Source: Paramecium sonneborni
Taxonomy: Eukaryota; Ciliophora; Oligohymenophorea; Peniculida; Parameciidae
DNA length: 64,000 bases
NCBI GenBank assembly: GCA_905182985.1
Contig: CAJJDN010000073.1
Location: 194,327-258,326, forward strand
Reading direction: 5' to 3'
Under the pieces are notes generated by a model. That model saw only the letters and a program-made list of their open reading frames with translations, was not told the DNA's origin and made no database searches. This document shows, piece after piece, positions 17,901 through 30,700 of this stretch. Position 1 is the stretch's first letter. The number at the start of each line of letters is the position of its first letter. Position numbers and translations under genes: made by a program.

Positions 17901-20298
17901 CTTTCAGATTTATCAATAAATCATAAGTTGTTGGATTTATTATCCTAATGATTTTGGTTTCATCTGTGCTTCTGGCTTTGGATGATCCATTAGAAGATAA
18001 TAATTCGGTTGTATTAATAGAAATAGATTTGGTAGTTACTGTTATATTTACAATGGAATCTCTATTGAAAATATTAGCTTATGGTTTCCTATTTAATGGA
18101 GAATATAGCTACATGAGAGATTATGCAAATGTATTGGATTTCATAGTTATAATATTTAGTTGGATAAGTATATTTTCTGAAGCTAATTTGCAAATATTTA
18201 AAATCCTTAGAATTTTTAGAGTTTTACGTCCCCTTAGATTAGTTTCAAGAAGTGACAGTTTAAAAATAGCAATTAATGCCTTGATTTTAAGTTTGTCAAA
18301 GATCTTCAATCTAATCTTAGTGAGTTTGGTATTTTATGGGATGTTTGGAATATTTGGAACCAATTTTTTTAAAGGAGCGTATTACTCTTGTGATATTCCA
18401 AAAACAAGTAATTATACAATAATCACAAAATTTGATTGTTTTGATTATGGAGGAAATTGGGTTAATGCAGATTATAACTTTGATAATGCTCTAAATTCAA
18501 TAAGTGCTTTATTTGTAATTTCTACAACAGAAGGGTGGTTAGAATAAATGTATTAAGGAATTGATAGTGTTGGAATTGATATATAACCAATTTACAATTA
18601 CAATATGTATTGGTCTTTATTTTTTATTGGATTTGTAATTATAGGATCCTTCTTTGTAATGAATTTATTTGCTGGTGTTGTTTTGGATGCCTTTAATTCA
18701 GAAACTGATAAGTTAAGAGGATATTTTTATATGACCCTTGAATAATAAGAATGGGTAGATATTAAAGAAAGAATTTATTATGCTAAACCATAAATAAATC
18801 AAAGAATCAGTGACTAGTGGTTAAGAGCCAAAATGTTCTTAATTATAAATCATAAATATTTTGATTCTATGATTTTCATTCTAATTACAATTAATACTAT
18901 ATTGTTTATGTTACAATTTGTGAGATAACCTGAGTTATTAGATACTATTATATCTTATTCTAATTTATGCTTTTTATGTATATTTACAACAGAAATGTTA
19001 ATAAAATTGACAGCATTGGGATGGTAATATTTTGCAGAACCTTTTAATAGATTTGATTTTATAGTAGTTATCTTAAGTATTGCAGGATCTGTTCTAGAAC
19101 AAATGGCAATTTTAACAGCTTTTGGTACAGTAATTAGTGTATTTCGATCATTTAGAATAGTTAGAATTATGAGATTAATTAGATCAGCAAGAAGTTTGAA
19201 AGCAATTTTTGAAACTTTTTTTCTAACAGTAAGTTAATTAGCAAATATTGGTGGATTATTATCTATAATTTTGTTTATGTTTGCTGTTTTAGGAATTAAT
19301 TTATTTCCTTATGTAAAATGGTCAAGTAGCGGTTTAACAAAGGCTCTTAATTTTTCTTCTTTAGGTAAAGCATTTTTCACTTTATTTAAATGCAGTACTG
19401 GAGAATAATGGGATTAAGTTTAGGCTGATTTGGTGAGATCAATGTAACCAAATAATGTTTGTTTTTCAGAAATTTTACTTACTGATTATGAAGAATATGG
19501 ATTTAATGGTTGTGGATTTTGGTATGGAGTAGCATATATGGTGAGTTTTTAAATGATATTTGCAATGATTATGCTTAATTTATTTGTTGCAATCATTGTT
19601 TAAGGATATGAAATTATATAAAAGGATGAAGCATCATCTATATCCACAAATCATATATAGGCATTTATTGATATTTGGAAATTATATGATTAATCTGGTT
19701 CTGGATTGATAAGAGCATTAGATTTGGATCGTTTTATGATAAAACTAGCTAAACCATTAGGAGTATTTATTTTATAATTAATAAATATAGTGGAGAGGAT
19801 TATTATTGACTTAAATGGAGAAGAGAAAGTTTATAAATTAATTTCGATTACCAGTCTATATCTAAAATTAAACTGCTATGTATTTTTTTTATGATGTTTT
19901 GGAAGTACTTTCTCATAACATTCTCACTAGAAAATATGGTGAAGATACTGAGTAAGATTTATTAATCATATAAATTTAGACTTGAACCAAAGAAATTAGT
20001 GAAGGCTACTAAAGATTTAATTAAGAAAAGATTATAATTAATTGATTAATTGAAAAATGCTAAAACTTGTGCTTGGACAAGTGAGGATATAAATAGTGCT
20101 TTTATTATTATGAGAAGAATGAAATGGAAATTAGATGAATTAAAAGAAAAAAGAAACAATGAAGTTCATGTTTTAAGAGAAATTTCAAGTGGTGCACATA
20201 GTAGTGACAATGATGATTCTCCAGATCAAACTTAGAGACCTAGTTAATTTAACACATAAGGAATTACTTCTGGTCATTAAATGCATTTAGATGATTGA
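14957..20298 (+). CDS. Four-domain voltage-gated Ca2+ channel alpha subunit
   Basis: Gives 1,761 aa with introns 19763-19790 and 19952-19979; codons 14957-19762 are uninterrupted. Four repeats of six membrane segments are visible. Each has an arginine-rich S4 (for example TIRILRPLRSIK in I, LRVFRIFKLAR in II, ILRIFRVLRPLR in III, FRIVRIMRLIRSAR in IV). The selectivity filters are TTEGW, TSESW, TTEGW and TGEQW, placing Glu at residues 378, 737, 1192 and 1483. An EEEE ring is the known determinant of Ca2+ selectivity. The N terminus and the I-II and II-III linkers are long, charged and cytoplasmic. After repeat IV comes an EF-hand-like helix-loop region (DIWKLYDQSGSGLIRALD), then a coiled, acidic tail. 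In Paramecium, Ca2+ action potentials from ciliary channels of this class reverse swimming, a likely role here. Confidence 0.95.
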
Positions 20299-20340
20299 TT
20301 ATATACATTCATTATTTTAAATAAAAAAAATATTTAAGAG

Positions 20341-21890
20341 TCAATTTTTATATACTTTAAGCTTCATTATATTTGGACTTAAAGATATACCATTTTTTTA
20401 AGTCTAAAGATTCTTTGAATTTAAGTATTCTTGAAATTAGAATTTTATATTATTCTGTATACTTGGTTTAACTATTGTTCTTTGACTATTTGATCCTTTC
20501 AAAGATATAAATTGTTTTCCTTTATTCATCATTAGAGGACTACCACTTCTAAATGTTATAAATGGATTTTATGTAAGATCATCATTAAGATAAAAATGAG
20601 TACTACTTACAAGATTTCTAGTTGGAGTTTCTAATAAAGATGGACTTTTCTATCTTTAATTGTCTTTTAATCCTTTATGAGACTTTACAAAAATTTCAAA
20701 TAAACTATTAAATTTTGAATGATTAGATTTTGTTCCTAATTTTCTTTTCTATTGCTCTATCATTGTATCCATTTTTTATTTTATTAATTAATTTCTACTT
20801 TTATAGTTTTTGTTTCTTGATTCCTGATTTCTACAGGTTTTTACAAATTCCTCTTTAATCTCTCTCTCTTATTCATTTGTTGTCTTTATCTAAAAATATC
20901 TAGGGTATTTAAGATGAGTATTTTATTCTTGATGAACTTTGAAATGGACATAAGAATTAATTTCTAACATATGTTTTTCTAAATCCTATGTATGTCCTTC
21001 AAATATTTTTTCAATCAAAGATGTTCTATGTATTTTATAAATTTAACCCTTAGGACTAAGACAAATCATAGAATATTCATAAGGAATTTTATTAAACAAA
21101 TGATAGAATCCAAATACTTGCAATTCTCCAATTTCAAATAACTACTATTTTAAGAATTTAAATTACAATCAATGGATGAGATTTATTTATTTATTTACGT
21201 ACTTAAAATAATCCAGTTTTAACAATTAGAAAACTATCAGATTTATCTCCTTCTTACAATACAATTTAATGTTTTTCATATTCATATAAAAATGAATTCA
21301 AATAGATTTGTGTAAGTTGAGTTCTATTAAGCTGATTAAATATTGAAATCTAAGCAAAATAATCTACATTCTAAAAAAATATAGGGTTATCAATACTTAT
21401 TCTATCTTTTTTGTTTACTCATAATGTAAAATTTATTGAAACTATTACTTATCCAAAACAGCAAAATAACTATCAGTCACACAACGAATAGTTGCTAACC
21501 TTGGTTATCTATGAATGAGAGCCAACTCACCAAAAGATTCTCCTTGTCTCAAAATTCTTACAGATTCTAATTCATCATAACCTCTTCTTTTAATCAAAAC
21601 TTCAACTTGGCCATCTAGAATCACATAAAATTTTGTGCCTATCGAATCTGCATTATTAATAGAGTCTCCATACCAACATGAAATACAATATCAGTTGCTA
21701 AGAACCGTTCCACAAACATATGCTTACAACATTCACGATGGATTAATAATCCATTTTCTTATTTGTAATATTATTTAAAAAAGGGAAGTTCTTCAGTTAG
21801 CTCAACTATTAGATCAATCTCCATTTTGCATCGATGCTATGGTTATTTTTTTAATAAATGCAATGCTTCAGCCAAATGATCTTCAAGCAT
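20341..21890 (-). CDS. Cyclic-nucleotide-binding domain protein, 491 aa
   Basis: Introns at 21648-21673, 21371-21396 and 21145-21166. One clear cNMP-binding domain sits at about residues 35-145: it opens LPFF, has GTKFYVILDGQVEVLI and the phosphate-binding cassette GESFGELALIHRQPRLATI, where GELAL and the following Arg are the classical cyclic-nucleotide contacts. A second, weaker CNB fold follows (EGDKSDSFLIVKTGLF, then IGELQVFGFYHL) with a degenerate cassette. The C-terminal 230 residues are basic, S/T/N-rich and probably disordered. No kinase domain, no membrane segment and no RII dimerisation helix are present, so it is neither PKG nor a typical PKA regulatory subunit. Cyclic-AMP or cyclic-GMP sensing is inferred. 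Its stop lies 42 nt from the stop of the convergent Ca2+ channel gene. Confidence 0.87.
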
Positions 21891-21982
21891 AATATAAATA
21901 TATAAAAAGAATTAGACAAATTTTGTTGCTAATAAAAGTATATTGTTTTTGATAATCAACTTTTAAAAAATTAAATCAAAAA

Positions 21983-22174
21983 ATGTCATACCAAAAATCA
22001 CCTATCTATTAAAATAGATTAGGGTCTCTATGGTTATTTATATAAAGCAATCTAAATAGGAACAGCTTATTAGGTAGCAGTAAAAAAAATGAAGTTATGT
22101 AATTAAATAAAACATTATAGTAGAATATTTTGGGAGAAGTACTAATAATAAATTTTTGAGAAACATCATTCTTA
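21983..22174 (+). pseudogene. Relic of a protein kinase N-lobe
   Basis: From ATG 21983 the frame reads MSYQKSPIYQNRLGSL and then loses sense, while a frame one base away continues GYLYKAIQIGTAY and QVAVKKMK. Together these resemble a kinase glycine loop (GSxYGxxYKA) followed by the VAVKKM lysine strand, split by a one-base shift. Downstream there is no recognisable catalytic loop, although one frame remains free of TGA to beyond 22500. I read it as a truncated, decayed kinase copy. A sequencing error in a real gene would not explain the missing C-lobe. Confidence 0.42.
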
Positions 22175-22560
22175 AAATTTGTTTAGAATAAGAATATAGT
22201 CAAGTAAAAATTTATTTAAGAGGATAGTATAGGACAATTATTTATTCTTTTAGGAACTCTTAAAAAAGATAGTTTAAATCTAATTCTAAAATTTTTCAAA
22301 TTTGATTTAAACATAGTGTTCCAAATCTATTTTAGCATTTATTTATCTAAAATTTATATTTATTTTGATTTTATCTTTTTTATATACTGATACTTCTTTT
22401 TTAGATGATCTAGATTTAATGTAGAAAATATTATTATTTAATATTTAAAAATAATTCTCAATTCCACAACTTTTTTTTTTTTCAATAAAATGGAATAGTT
22501 ATTATAGATTATAATTATTTATTAAATTACATATTTCTAAAATATAAGAAATCAATTAAA

Positions 22561-25154
22561 ATGATAAAACCAATGAAAATGCTCATTAGTTCTAATAAAA
22601 TACATGTATTAGATTAATCTAAAGTAAGATTATACCAAGCCCTCAAATATGTGGATTTAATAAACCCCTTACAATAAATCGATTAAATTATACCATAGAA
22701 CTAAATCAAACTATGATTGAATAGAATACGCAAGAAATAGGAATTTTTGGCATAGTTGGTATTTATTAATTCTACGGCCAAAATAATTTACTTTATATTT
22801 CTGAGGCTAATTAAGTCTGTTAAATATAGGATTTAATAATTTACGAAATAGTTTCGATTTCAAACATTTTATAGAATCAACTTTCTTCAATGGAGTAATA
22901 AAGCATTAAAAATATTGAAGCTTATTTTAGTAAATGCACATATTTTTCATTATAATATGATTTAACTCTACCGATATCATAATAACATCAACCTGAATAA
23001 AGTGAAAGGAGTATGAGATTTTGGTGGAATTTTCATGGTTATAAATTACTTTTGGATTAAAAGATTCCTAAGTGTTGGTGCATTAAAATTATTTAAGGAT
23101 TTGTAGGTTTAGCATAATGTGAAATAAAAACACAATAAAATCAATAGATTAAATATATTTTAATTGCGCGTAGAGAAACTTTAAGAGGGGGCACAAGATA
23201 TAATCATCGAGGAATAAATATTGATGGAGCTGCTGCAAATACAGTTGAAACTGAGTAGTTAATTTTATATTAAGAGAAAATCTATTGTCATTTATAAATT
23301 AGAGGATCAGTACCAGTATTTTGGGAATAAGTAGGTATTAGAGCTATTTCATATATTACACAAAATACTGAATAAACCAAAATGGCTATAACTAAACATC
23401 TCATGAACTTAAAAAAATATTTTGGATCTCTTTTATTAATTGATTTGATGGCTATTGACAAACCAAACGAAGCAATTATAAGTTAAACTTATAAAGAGTA
23501 TTCAAAATTTTATTCTAAATAGAATGATTAATTCAATTGAAATACCTTAAATCACTCATTAACATATTGATTTCAAACAATATTGCAAAAATTATAAGTT
23601 TGAAAAGCTTAACTCAGTGATACTTCAAAATAAAGAAATTTTAATTTAATAATCTTTCACAAAATTGTAGAGTGGAAAATTATGTAAATATAGTTATTCA
23701 ATTAGTGAATATACAAAATGGGGTTGTAAGAACTAATTGTTTGGATTGTCTGGATAGAACCAATGTTTTTCAGACTAAAATAGCATTTTTTATAACAAAT
23801 CTTATATTGAAGGATCTTGGAATCAATATTTCAAAAGAATTTAAATGTGAAACAATATTAGATTTGGTAAAATAGATGAATTAAATTCCTAGTCAGATAA
23901 AGAAAAGGGACATGATCTAATAAAATTGATAAAAATTTTATGGGGTGAAAGTGGAGATAATATCTCTAGAATTTATGCAGGTACTAATTCTTCAACTACT
24001 AAAATTTAAAAGACTGGAGGCAGTAAATGGACTGGTATGATTGAACATGGTTTAAAAGGTTTTCATAGGTATTTCTCAAATTTATTTAATAGATTTTATA
24101 ATTAAAATGTCACAGATGAAGAGAAGTAAAATATTTACTCATTTATTGTTGGAGTTAATTAACAATCAAATAAATAATATTCGGGAATAATCGAATAAAT
24201 TTAATAACAATCTCCATGTATTCAAAAAAATATATTCGTAATGATTATTAGTTATGATGCTGAAAATTAAACAATAAATGATTTCTATCATTTATTTGAG
24301 TCTAGATAGTAAATAACATATTAAATATATTATAGAATACCCTAATTCATAATAGTTTTATTTTAGAACATTGTTAAAATATATTAGCCTATCAATTATA
24401 TTTAAGAATAGATGTAATCATCAATTAGATCTTAATTAGGATAATATGAATGTGTTTTTTTTAGTTAAAATGTAATAAATATAATGTATAGTTATAGGAA
24501 AAATAATAAAGTTACATATTCTCTAAATAAAGTTGTTAAAATGTAGATTTTAAAGATTATCATTTAAAGTAAGACAATAGAGAAATTGGAATTGTTTAGA
24601 ATTTTATATATGAAGATTAACAATTTTAAATTTTAAATTTAAATTTAAATTGTTAAGAATTAATAATGTATGAGAAAAAGATTATTTAAGAAATTCAAGA
24701 AAAGAATATTAATTCAACATTTTCAATTCTAGGAGGAATTTGTAATACAAAAATTTTAATTGAGGAATCGATTGAAAACTTTTGTAGAAAAAATAAAATG
24801 GATACGATTTCAAAATTATTTTTATATGATGAATTATGTTTGTGTTTCTAGAAATCATAAATGTTGAAAAGTTATTAAGAACCTAATATTACTTTTTTGC
24901 CTAAAAATGGATTAAAAAGTTGGAAGAATAGAATTTTATATGGGCCATAAGAAGCATCGGATAGTTTCAATATATTAACATATGAAGAGTCAATAAGTGG
25001 TGGTATTAGATTGTTAATTACAATTGATTCTAAAATACTTGGATAAAATACATAAAAGTGGATAATTAATGAAGAAGAGGAGGATGATGATATAAGATAT
25101 AGCGAATAATTCTACTAAGTTTCAGATGATGATGATTTCGAAAAGATTATATGA
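22561..25154 (+). CDS. Synaptojanin-like phosphoinositide phosphatase: intact Sac domain plus degenerate 5-phosphatase
   Basis: Gives 823 aa with introns 22606-22628, 23498-23522, 23684-23705, 23867-23892 and 24472-24497. The Sac domain fills the first half, from GIFGIVGIYQFYG through WWNFHGY, DFKQYCKNYKFE and the catalytic loop RTNCLDCLDRTN (23729-23764; CX5RT intact) to LWGESGDNISRIYAGT and the SKWTGMIEHGL segment. It should dephosphorylate PI(4)P, PI(3)P or PI(3,5)P2. The second half follows the order of an inositol polyphosphate 5-phosphatase, but key residues are changed: FQEI is FQNI, the GDxN loop is GGICN, AWTDRIL is SWKNRIL, and SDHxPV is SGGIR. Sac plus 5-phosphatase is the synaptojanin layout (membrane trafficking, clathrin uncoating). 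The C terminus is acidic. Start chosen because the first intron joins that ATG to the conserved frame. Confidence 0.85.
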
Positions 25155-25162
25155 TGGTTAAC

Positions 25163-25510
25163 TCAAAAATATATAAAATTTTTATCTTTTGGATTCATAG
25201 ACTCTTAGAATCCATCATCCTTAACTTTGTAAACATCTTTCATTTCTTAATTTTTGATTCTATACATTTCTAAATTTCGTAACCCCATTTAAGCAATTTT
25301 AATTTCCTAAATAACCTTTTTAGGATCATTAAGGTTTCTATGGTCTCTGAATCTAATAAATGAATATAGAATAATAATTATTTACGATTCCTTGATAGCC
25401 AACATAATTTTGAATTTGTTTTTGCTTGGATAATATTAAACATTCTTAATCAACATTCTATAGAGTGTTAATAAAGACATAGCTTAGATTTCTTGAATTG
25501 AGTGTTGCAT
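25163..25510 (-). CDS. LYR-motif (Complex1_LYR) small protein, 104 aa
   Basis: One intron at 25353-25385 (33 nt, in frame). The protein has the LYR signature near the N terminus (MSLLTLYRMLIKN), followed by the PSKNKFKIMLAIKE helix and the family's conserved FRDHRNLNDPKKV segment (F-R-x-N/H-R with downstream helix). LYR proteins are small helical mitochondrial adaptors that bind acyl carrier protein and serve Fe-S cluster biogenesis (ISD11/LYRM4) or complex I, II and III assembly. The exact subfamily cannot be decided. Removing the intron brings ES next to FRDHRN, matching the family, whereas reading through it inserts eleven hydrophobic residues. It is squeezed between two genes: 8 nt from the convergent stop of the synaptojanin-like gene and 7 nt from the start codon of the divergent SEL1L-like gene. 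Confidence 0.8.
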
Positions 25511-25517
25511 TATTAAA

Positions 25518-27709
25518 ATGATTATATTAACTTTATTATTAGGCATATATGCTTAAAACAATATAAATGAATTATTGAAAGAATGGGAAATTCAGATAGA
25601 ATAATCATCAATAGAAAGTTAATAGACATTCAAAGAAATTCTATACCAATTTAAAGATGAAATACCTAAATAATATCAATCTAGATTTTATAGGATGTAT
25701 GGCTAATATATTTTTTATGGTCTAGAGAATGAAAACATAATAGATTTTGCAAGAGTATGTATAATCATAATTTAATTAGGCTCTTTTTTATTTTAAGAAA
25801 TCCTCTGATCTAGGTGACATAAATTCTTAATTTTATGTGTCTTTATTAACTTATTTAAATTTGGATGGATCATACAATATTTATAGTAACCTTAAAAAAG
25901 AATCATAATTATTTCGATATGTTAAAGAGAAGTATCAAAGCATATCTTTGATTGATCTTTACTTTTCTGCTATTTAAGGTTTAGATAAGAGTAGTATAGC
26001 AATGGGTTATAGACACTTAAAGGGGATAGGAGTAGATTAGAATTGCTCAAATTCTGCCTTATTTTATTTACCAATTTTGGAGGATGTTGCTAATTCACCA
26101 ATTAAAGCAAAATATATAAATGATAATAGACAAGTAGCTAAAGCTTTATATGACAGTAATTTTTATATGGTTCATGAATTGGATATTTTTGGACATGCTC
26201 AAATATTTGAGAATTTGAATTTAATTACTTATGATTCTGCAACTGAAGTTAAACAATTAGCATATAGTTTTTATTATGGATTAAATGGATTAAGAAGGAA
26301 TTATGAAAAGGCATATTAATTATATCACAAATTATATGATTAATTAAATGATAAAGAATCTGGAATTAAAGTAGCCTAAATGAATATTGAAAACTTGGGA
26401 GTTGAAAAACCAAATTATGAAATGGCTTTGGAAATTCTGAATAAAATAGAAACAAAAAATTAAGAATACTAGGGAAAGATCTTTAATGCTTTGGGTTACA
26501 TTTATTTTAGAGGATTGGGAGTTCCATAAGATATAGTGAAAGCATAGGATTTATTTAGAAGTAAGTCATAATAAATATAATTTTTAGAAGCAGCAGATTT
26601 ATAAAATAATGATGGATAGTTTAATTTAGGTTCTTTGTACATGTTACCATCAACAATTTAGAGAGAACGCAATTAAGCAAAAGGAGTATAATTAATTGAA
26701 AAAGCTGCTGCAACTGGACATGCTATGGCTTAATATAGTTTAGCATTAATTTTATTAGATGGAGTAGATCTATTTTATTCTTGCGATTTGGCTGCCTCAT
26801 TATTACATTCCTCATCATCAAGAGGTCCTTGGGCTGATACACTAAAAATAGCTAATTACCTATTTTAATAAGAATAATATGCATAATCATTGTCCAAATA
26901 TTTCGAAGCTGGATATACTGGATTTATTGTTGCAATATGTACATATATAATGTAATATTTTATTAGAGAATGCTGCTGTAATTATGGAATAAAATGACGC
27001 CTTCTATTATGATACTCTACATTTTAGTGATGTAGACAATAGGCTCAATAATGATCCTGTTTTTAGAATTAGCGGAGTCAATGATGATCCTTTTAGTTAT
27101 TTGTACTCAGATTATTTATAATTTGTTAATAAATCTACTTTATATGAACTATTATAATTAGATAGTTTTGGATTAAATGGTTAATTGTAATATCGATTCC
27201 TTACATAATGTGCTAAGGAGAAAGAAGCTATTTGTCATATGAAATTAGGTGACTATTATTATAATGGAAAGTATGAAGAAGTGGACTTTTTGAAATCTTA
27301 TTAGTACTATAAAAAAGCTTTGGAAGGTTAATTGATTGATGCTATGAAAGCACATGTGTATTTTAATTTAGGTCTAATGTATGCATTAGGTCATGGAGTT
27401 AATATTAATAGAACAAAATCAATAGAAATATTTGAGTTATCTATAAATAGTTATTCTTTAATACCAATATTGCCTATAACTGCTTAGGTATAAATTATCG
27501 ACTTTTGGGTTAATGCGTATAAACAAATAGAATAGGCCGGAATTGAAGAGTTTTTGGATGTGAACTATGTAGAATTAACATTAAACTTAATTGATACTGT
27601 AGAAGAATGCCTAATAAGTAATTCATAAGCAATTGTAAATGTTTCGCTGGCATCATTAATAGTTTTTCTGTTTGGATGGCGTTTGAAATTAATTAATTAA
27701 CAAAATTGA
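25518..27709 (+). CDS. SEL1L/HRD3-like ER protein with Sel1 repeats
   Basis: Gives 703 aa with introns 25755-25779, 26561-26587 and 26939-26966. An N-terminal signal peptide (MIILTLLLGIYAQ) is followed by many Sel1-type helical repeats, seen as repeated motifs of the form A-x-GY-xx-xx-G-x-GV, for example SIAMGYRHLKGIGVDQN, AYSFYYGLNGL, ALGYIYFRGLGVPQD and LGLMYALGHGV. The C terminus has one membrane helix (about VSLASLIVFLFGW) and a very short tail. Lumenal Sel1 repeats with a single C-terminal anchor is the HRD3/SEL1L architecture, the lumenal adaptor of the HRD1 ubiquitin ligase in ER-associated degradation. The start codon is only 7 nt from that of the LYR gene on the other strand. The HRD3 role is inferred from architecture; other Sel1 proteins are possible. 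Confidence 0.82.
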
Positions 27710-27755
27710 TATATTTGTATATGTATAATAAAACAATAATATTTCTTATAAATAA

Positions 27756-30700
27756 ATGTCAGAACATTTGGAAGTGGCGCAAATAGCAATAGTAATATTT
27801 TTCATCTTTATTGCACTGACTATTGGAGGTATAGTGAGTGAAATAACAAAAAAAATTATGATTCCTTACCCTGCTGCAGTTTTTCTGGTGGGTATTTTAA
27901 TAGGATGCCAATTTAATAATATTAATAATCATTTGTTGCATAGAACAGTCTAAGCTGCATTTAATATTGATGCCAATTCAAATATGACATTATTTTTGCC
28001 AGCCTTAGTTTTTAGTAGTGCTTTTAATGCAGATATTTATATAATGAAGCAATAGATTATGCAAATATTTGTACTTTCATTTCCGAGTCTTCTAATATCA
28101 GCATCTTTAATTTGTTTAGGATTGAAATTACTTTTTGATTATAGTGATGAATACTATAGTTGGGGATTTGCTTTTGTATTTGGAGTAGTAGTAACATGCA
28201 CTGATACATTTCAAGTTGTCAAATTATTAAGTAACGCTGAAGCTCCAAAAAGATTTATATCTTTAGTATAGGGAGAGAGTTTAATTAATAATTGTGCCTC
28301 AATGGTATTAATGCTTATTGCAGTTAATTGTGCAAGAGGAGATTGTGATCTTCTGACAGTAGAATTATCATATGGAGTATCATTATTATTAGGAGGAGCA
28401 TTTGTAGGAGTAATGTTTGGATTATTCACAGTTTGGTGGATTAGAAGAGTAAATCACAACTCAATTTTAACTATCAACCTTACGATTGTTTCAGCATATG
28501 TAACATATTTCGTGGCTGAATCTGTAGATTTAGGTTTTACTAAAAATGGATTAGTTGCAGTGATCTCTTTAGGATTATTTATGTCGGCCTTTTCAAAAAT
28601 CAGGATTAGAACTGAAGTAGAACATCCATTACAAATATTTTGGTAATATATTTAATTTGCAAATGAAACCATAATTTTTATAATCACTGGTGTTACATGT
28701 GGTTATAAAATATTTGATCAATAAAGTCCTTACATAAGAAAGCAAGATTATATAAATACTGTGTTCCTTTACATATACATTTTATTGTCCAAATTTATTA
28801 GTGTGTTATTACTCCTTCCCTCTATCAATTTATATGGATAATAGGTTAAAATGAGTGAAGCTATATTATTTTCTTATAGTGGTACAAGAGGTGCTGTATA
28901 ATTGATGCTTGCTTTACTAGTAGTTAAAGAACCATCATTTAGTGATTAATGGAGTGACATATTTTTATTTCATACTACTTTTATTGTAATTTTAACAATG
29001 TTAATAAATGGATCAACAATATCTTTGTATGTTAAATTTAGTGGATTATGTGCGACTGCTCAATACAGAGCCAAAGTGAGATTGAATTTTTTATAAGAGA
29101 TGAAAGAGTAAATTGAATTTAAATTAAATCAAATGAAAGAGGATTATAAATAGAAAACTATTGATTGGAAAAAAGTTGAATTTTTTTCAGGATTGGCTGA
29201 AACAAATCTATAGATATAATAAAAAGATGATAAACTTAGTAAAAAATAATTAGATGAAGATTTTAAACACAAAAAGGAAAAAGAATCCAGTATTGTTGGA
29301 CGTTTTCAAAAATTACTTAAAATTAAAGGATTATAGGATGATTATAATGATGATGATATAGATGCCGATGACATTATCGAAACAAGAGATAGATTTTTAA
29401 TGGCTTTGAAATAAACATATTGGGATTTGTATTCATAGAATCAATGTGGAGGTAAAGCATACAATTTATTAATTGAATCTGTTAGATGGGATTTAGATAC
29501 TGTTGAAGGTAGAATGTGTTCTTGGGATTTCATTTATAACGTTTTTTATTCACCAATTTATATGAGATTCTTATATAGTTTGAATAAATTTCCTATAATT
29601 CGTAGATTCTCAGGCGATTTACTATTTGATTGGGTGGCTATAGGATATGAAGTTATTTCTACATATGTAAGAGCACATGAAGGTAATATTTATCATTTAT
29701 TTAGAAATGGAAAATATGATAGAAGAATTTCCTATTAATACAACATTAAAAAAGAAATTATCCAAAGAATCTAAAGAAAATAGAACAAATGCTGAGAATT
29801 TCATAGAAGGATATTTTTATGTTAGTTTTCCTGAAATCATTAAATTGATCCAAACTAAGAAATCTGCATAAGGCTGTTTAGCAAGTTAAGGAAAGTATTT
29901 ATTAAGAAAATATGAATTGGGAGAATTAGATGTAAGTATCTAAAATTATTATTTATAGTTCTAACAATATCAAAAATTAAAATTACAATTAAATCATTTT
30001 GTATGTAATGTTGAAGATATCAGACCTATTTGGCCTTAAATATCTATACATAGTAAATTAAAAGTACTCCCATTATTTAGTGAATTTAACGAGGACTTAC
30101 TTAGACAATTAGCATTATAATCTAAAGAACTTCTGTTTGATAAAGATGAATGCATTTATAGAGAAGGAGATTTAGCTAGATATTTCTACATCATTACAAG
30201 AGGAAGAGTTAATGAAACTAGTTCAGGTAGCAGTAATTTTTCAATCTCGAAAGATATTGGTTAATTACTATCATGTCATCATATAGTTTTAGAATCAACT
30301 TTATATATTTCATAAGCCGCAGCAGCATCATTAGTTGAAGTTATATAAATTGAGATTGAATTGATGGTTTCTCTTTATAAACAAAGTCTTTATATGTAAG
30401 ATTTTGTTTGGAGGGATAGCATTTTCAGTTTAAGTAGATTATATCCAAAAGAATTATAAATATTATCTCTAGTTGATAGAGAAATCATTGAAAATATTTT
30501 AACTTTTGTTGTTTTCAAAAAGTATTCTGCCTACACAAATGTATCATTTTAGGCAGGTATTCTTTTACAAGGAAGACTAACAGAAGTAAGATAAGAAAAG
30601 AAAGTTAGAATAGATGAGGATTAATCTGAAGATAGTGATAATGATGGTTTAACAGGTCCTTTACTATTTCCATTTATTAATTAAACTTATAGCTATTAGA

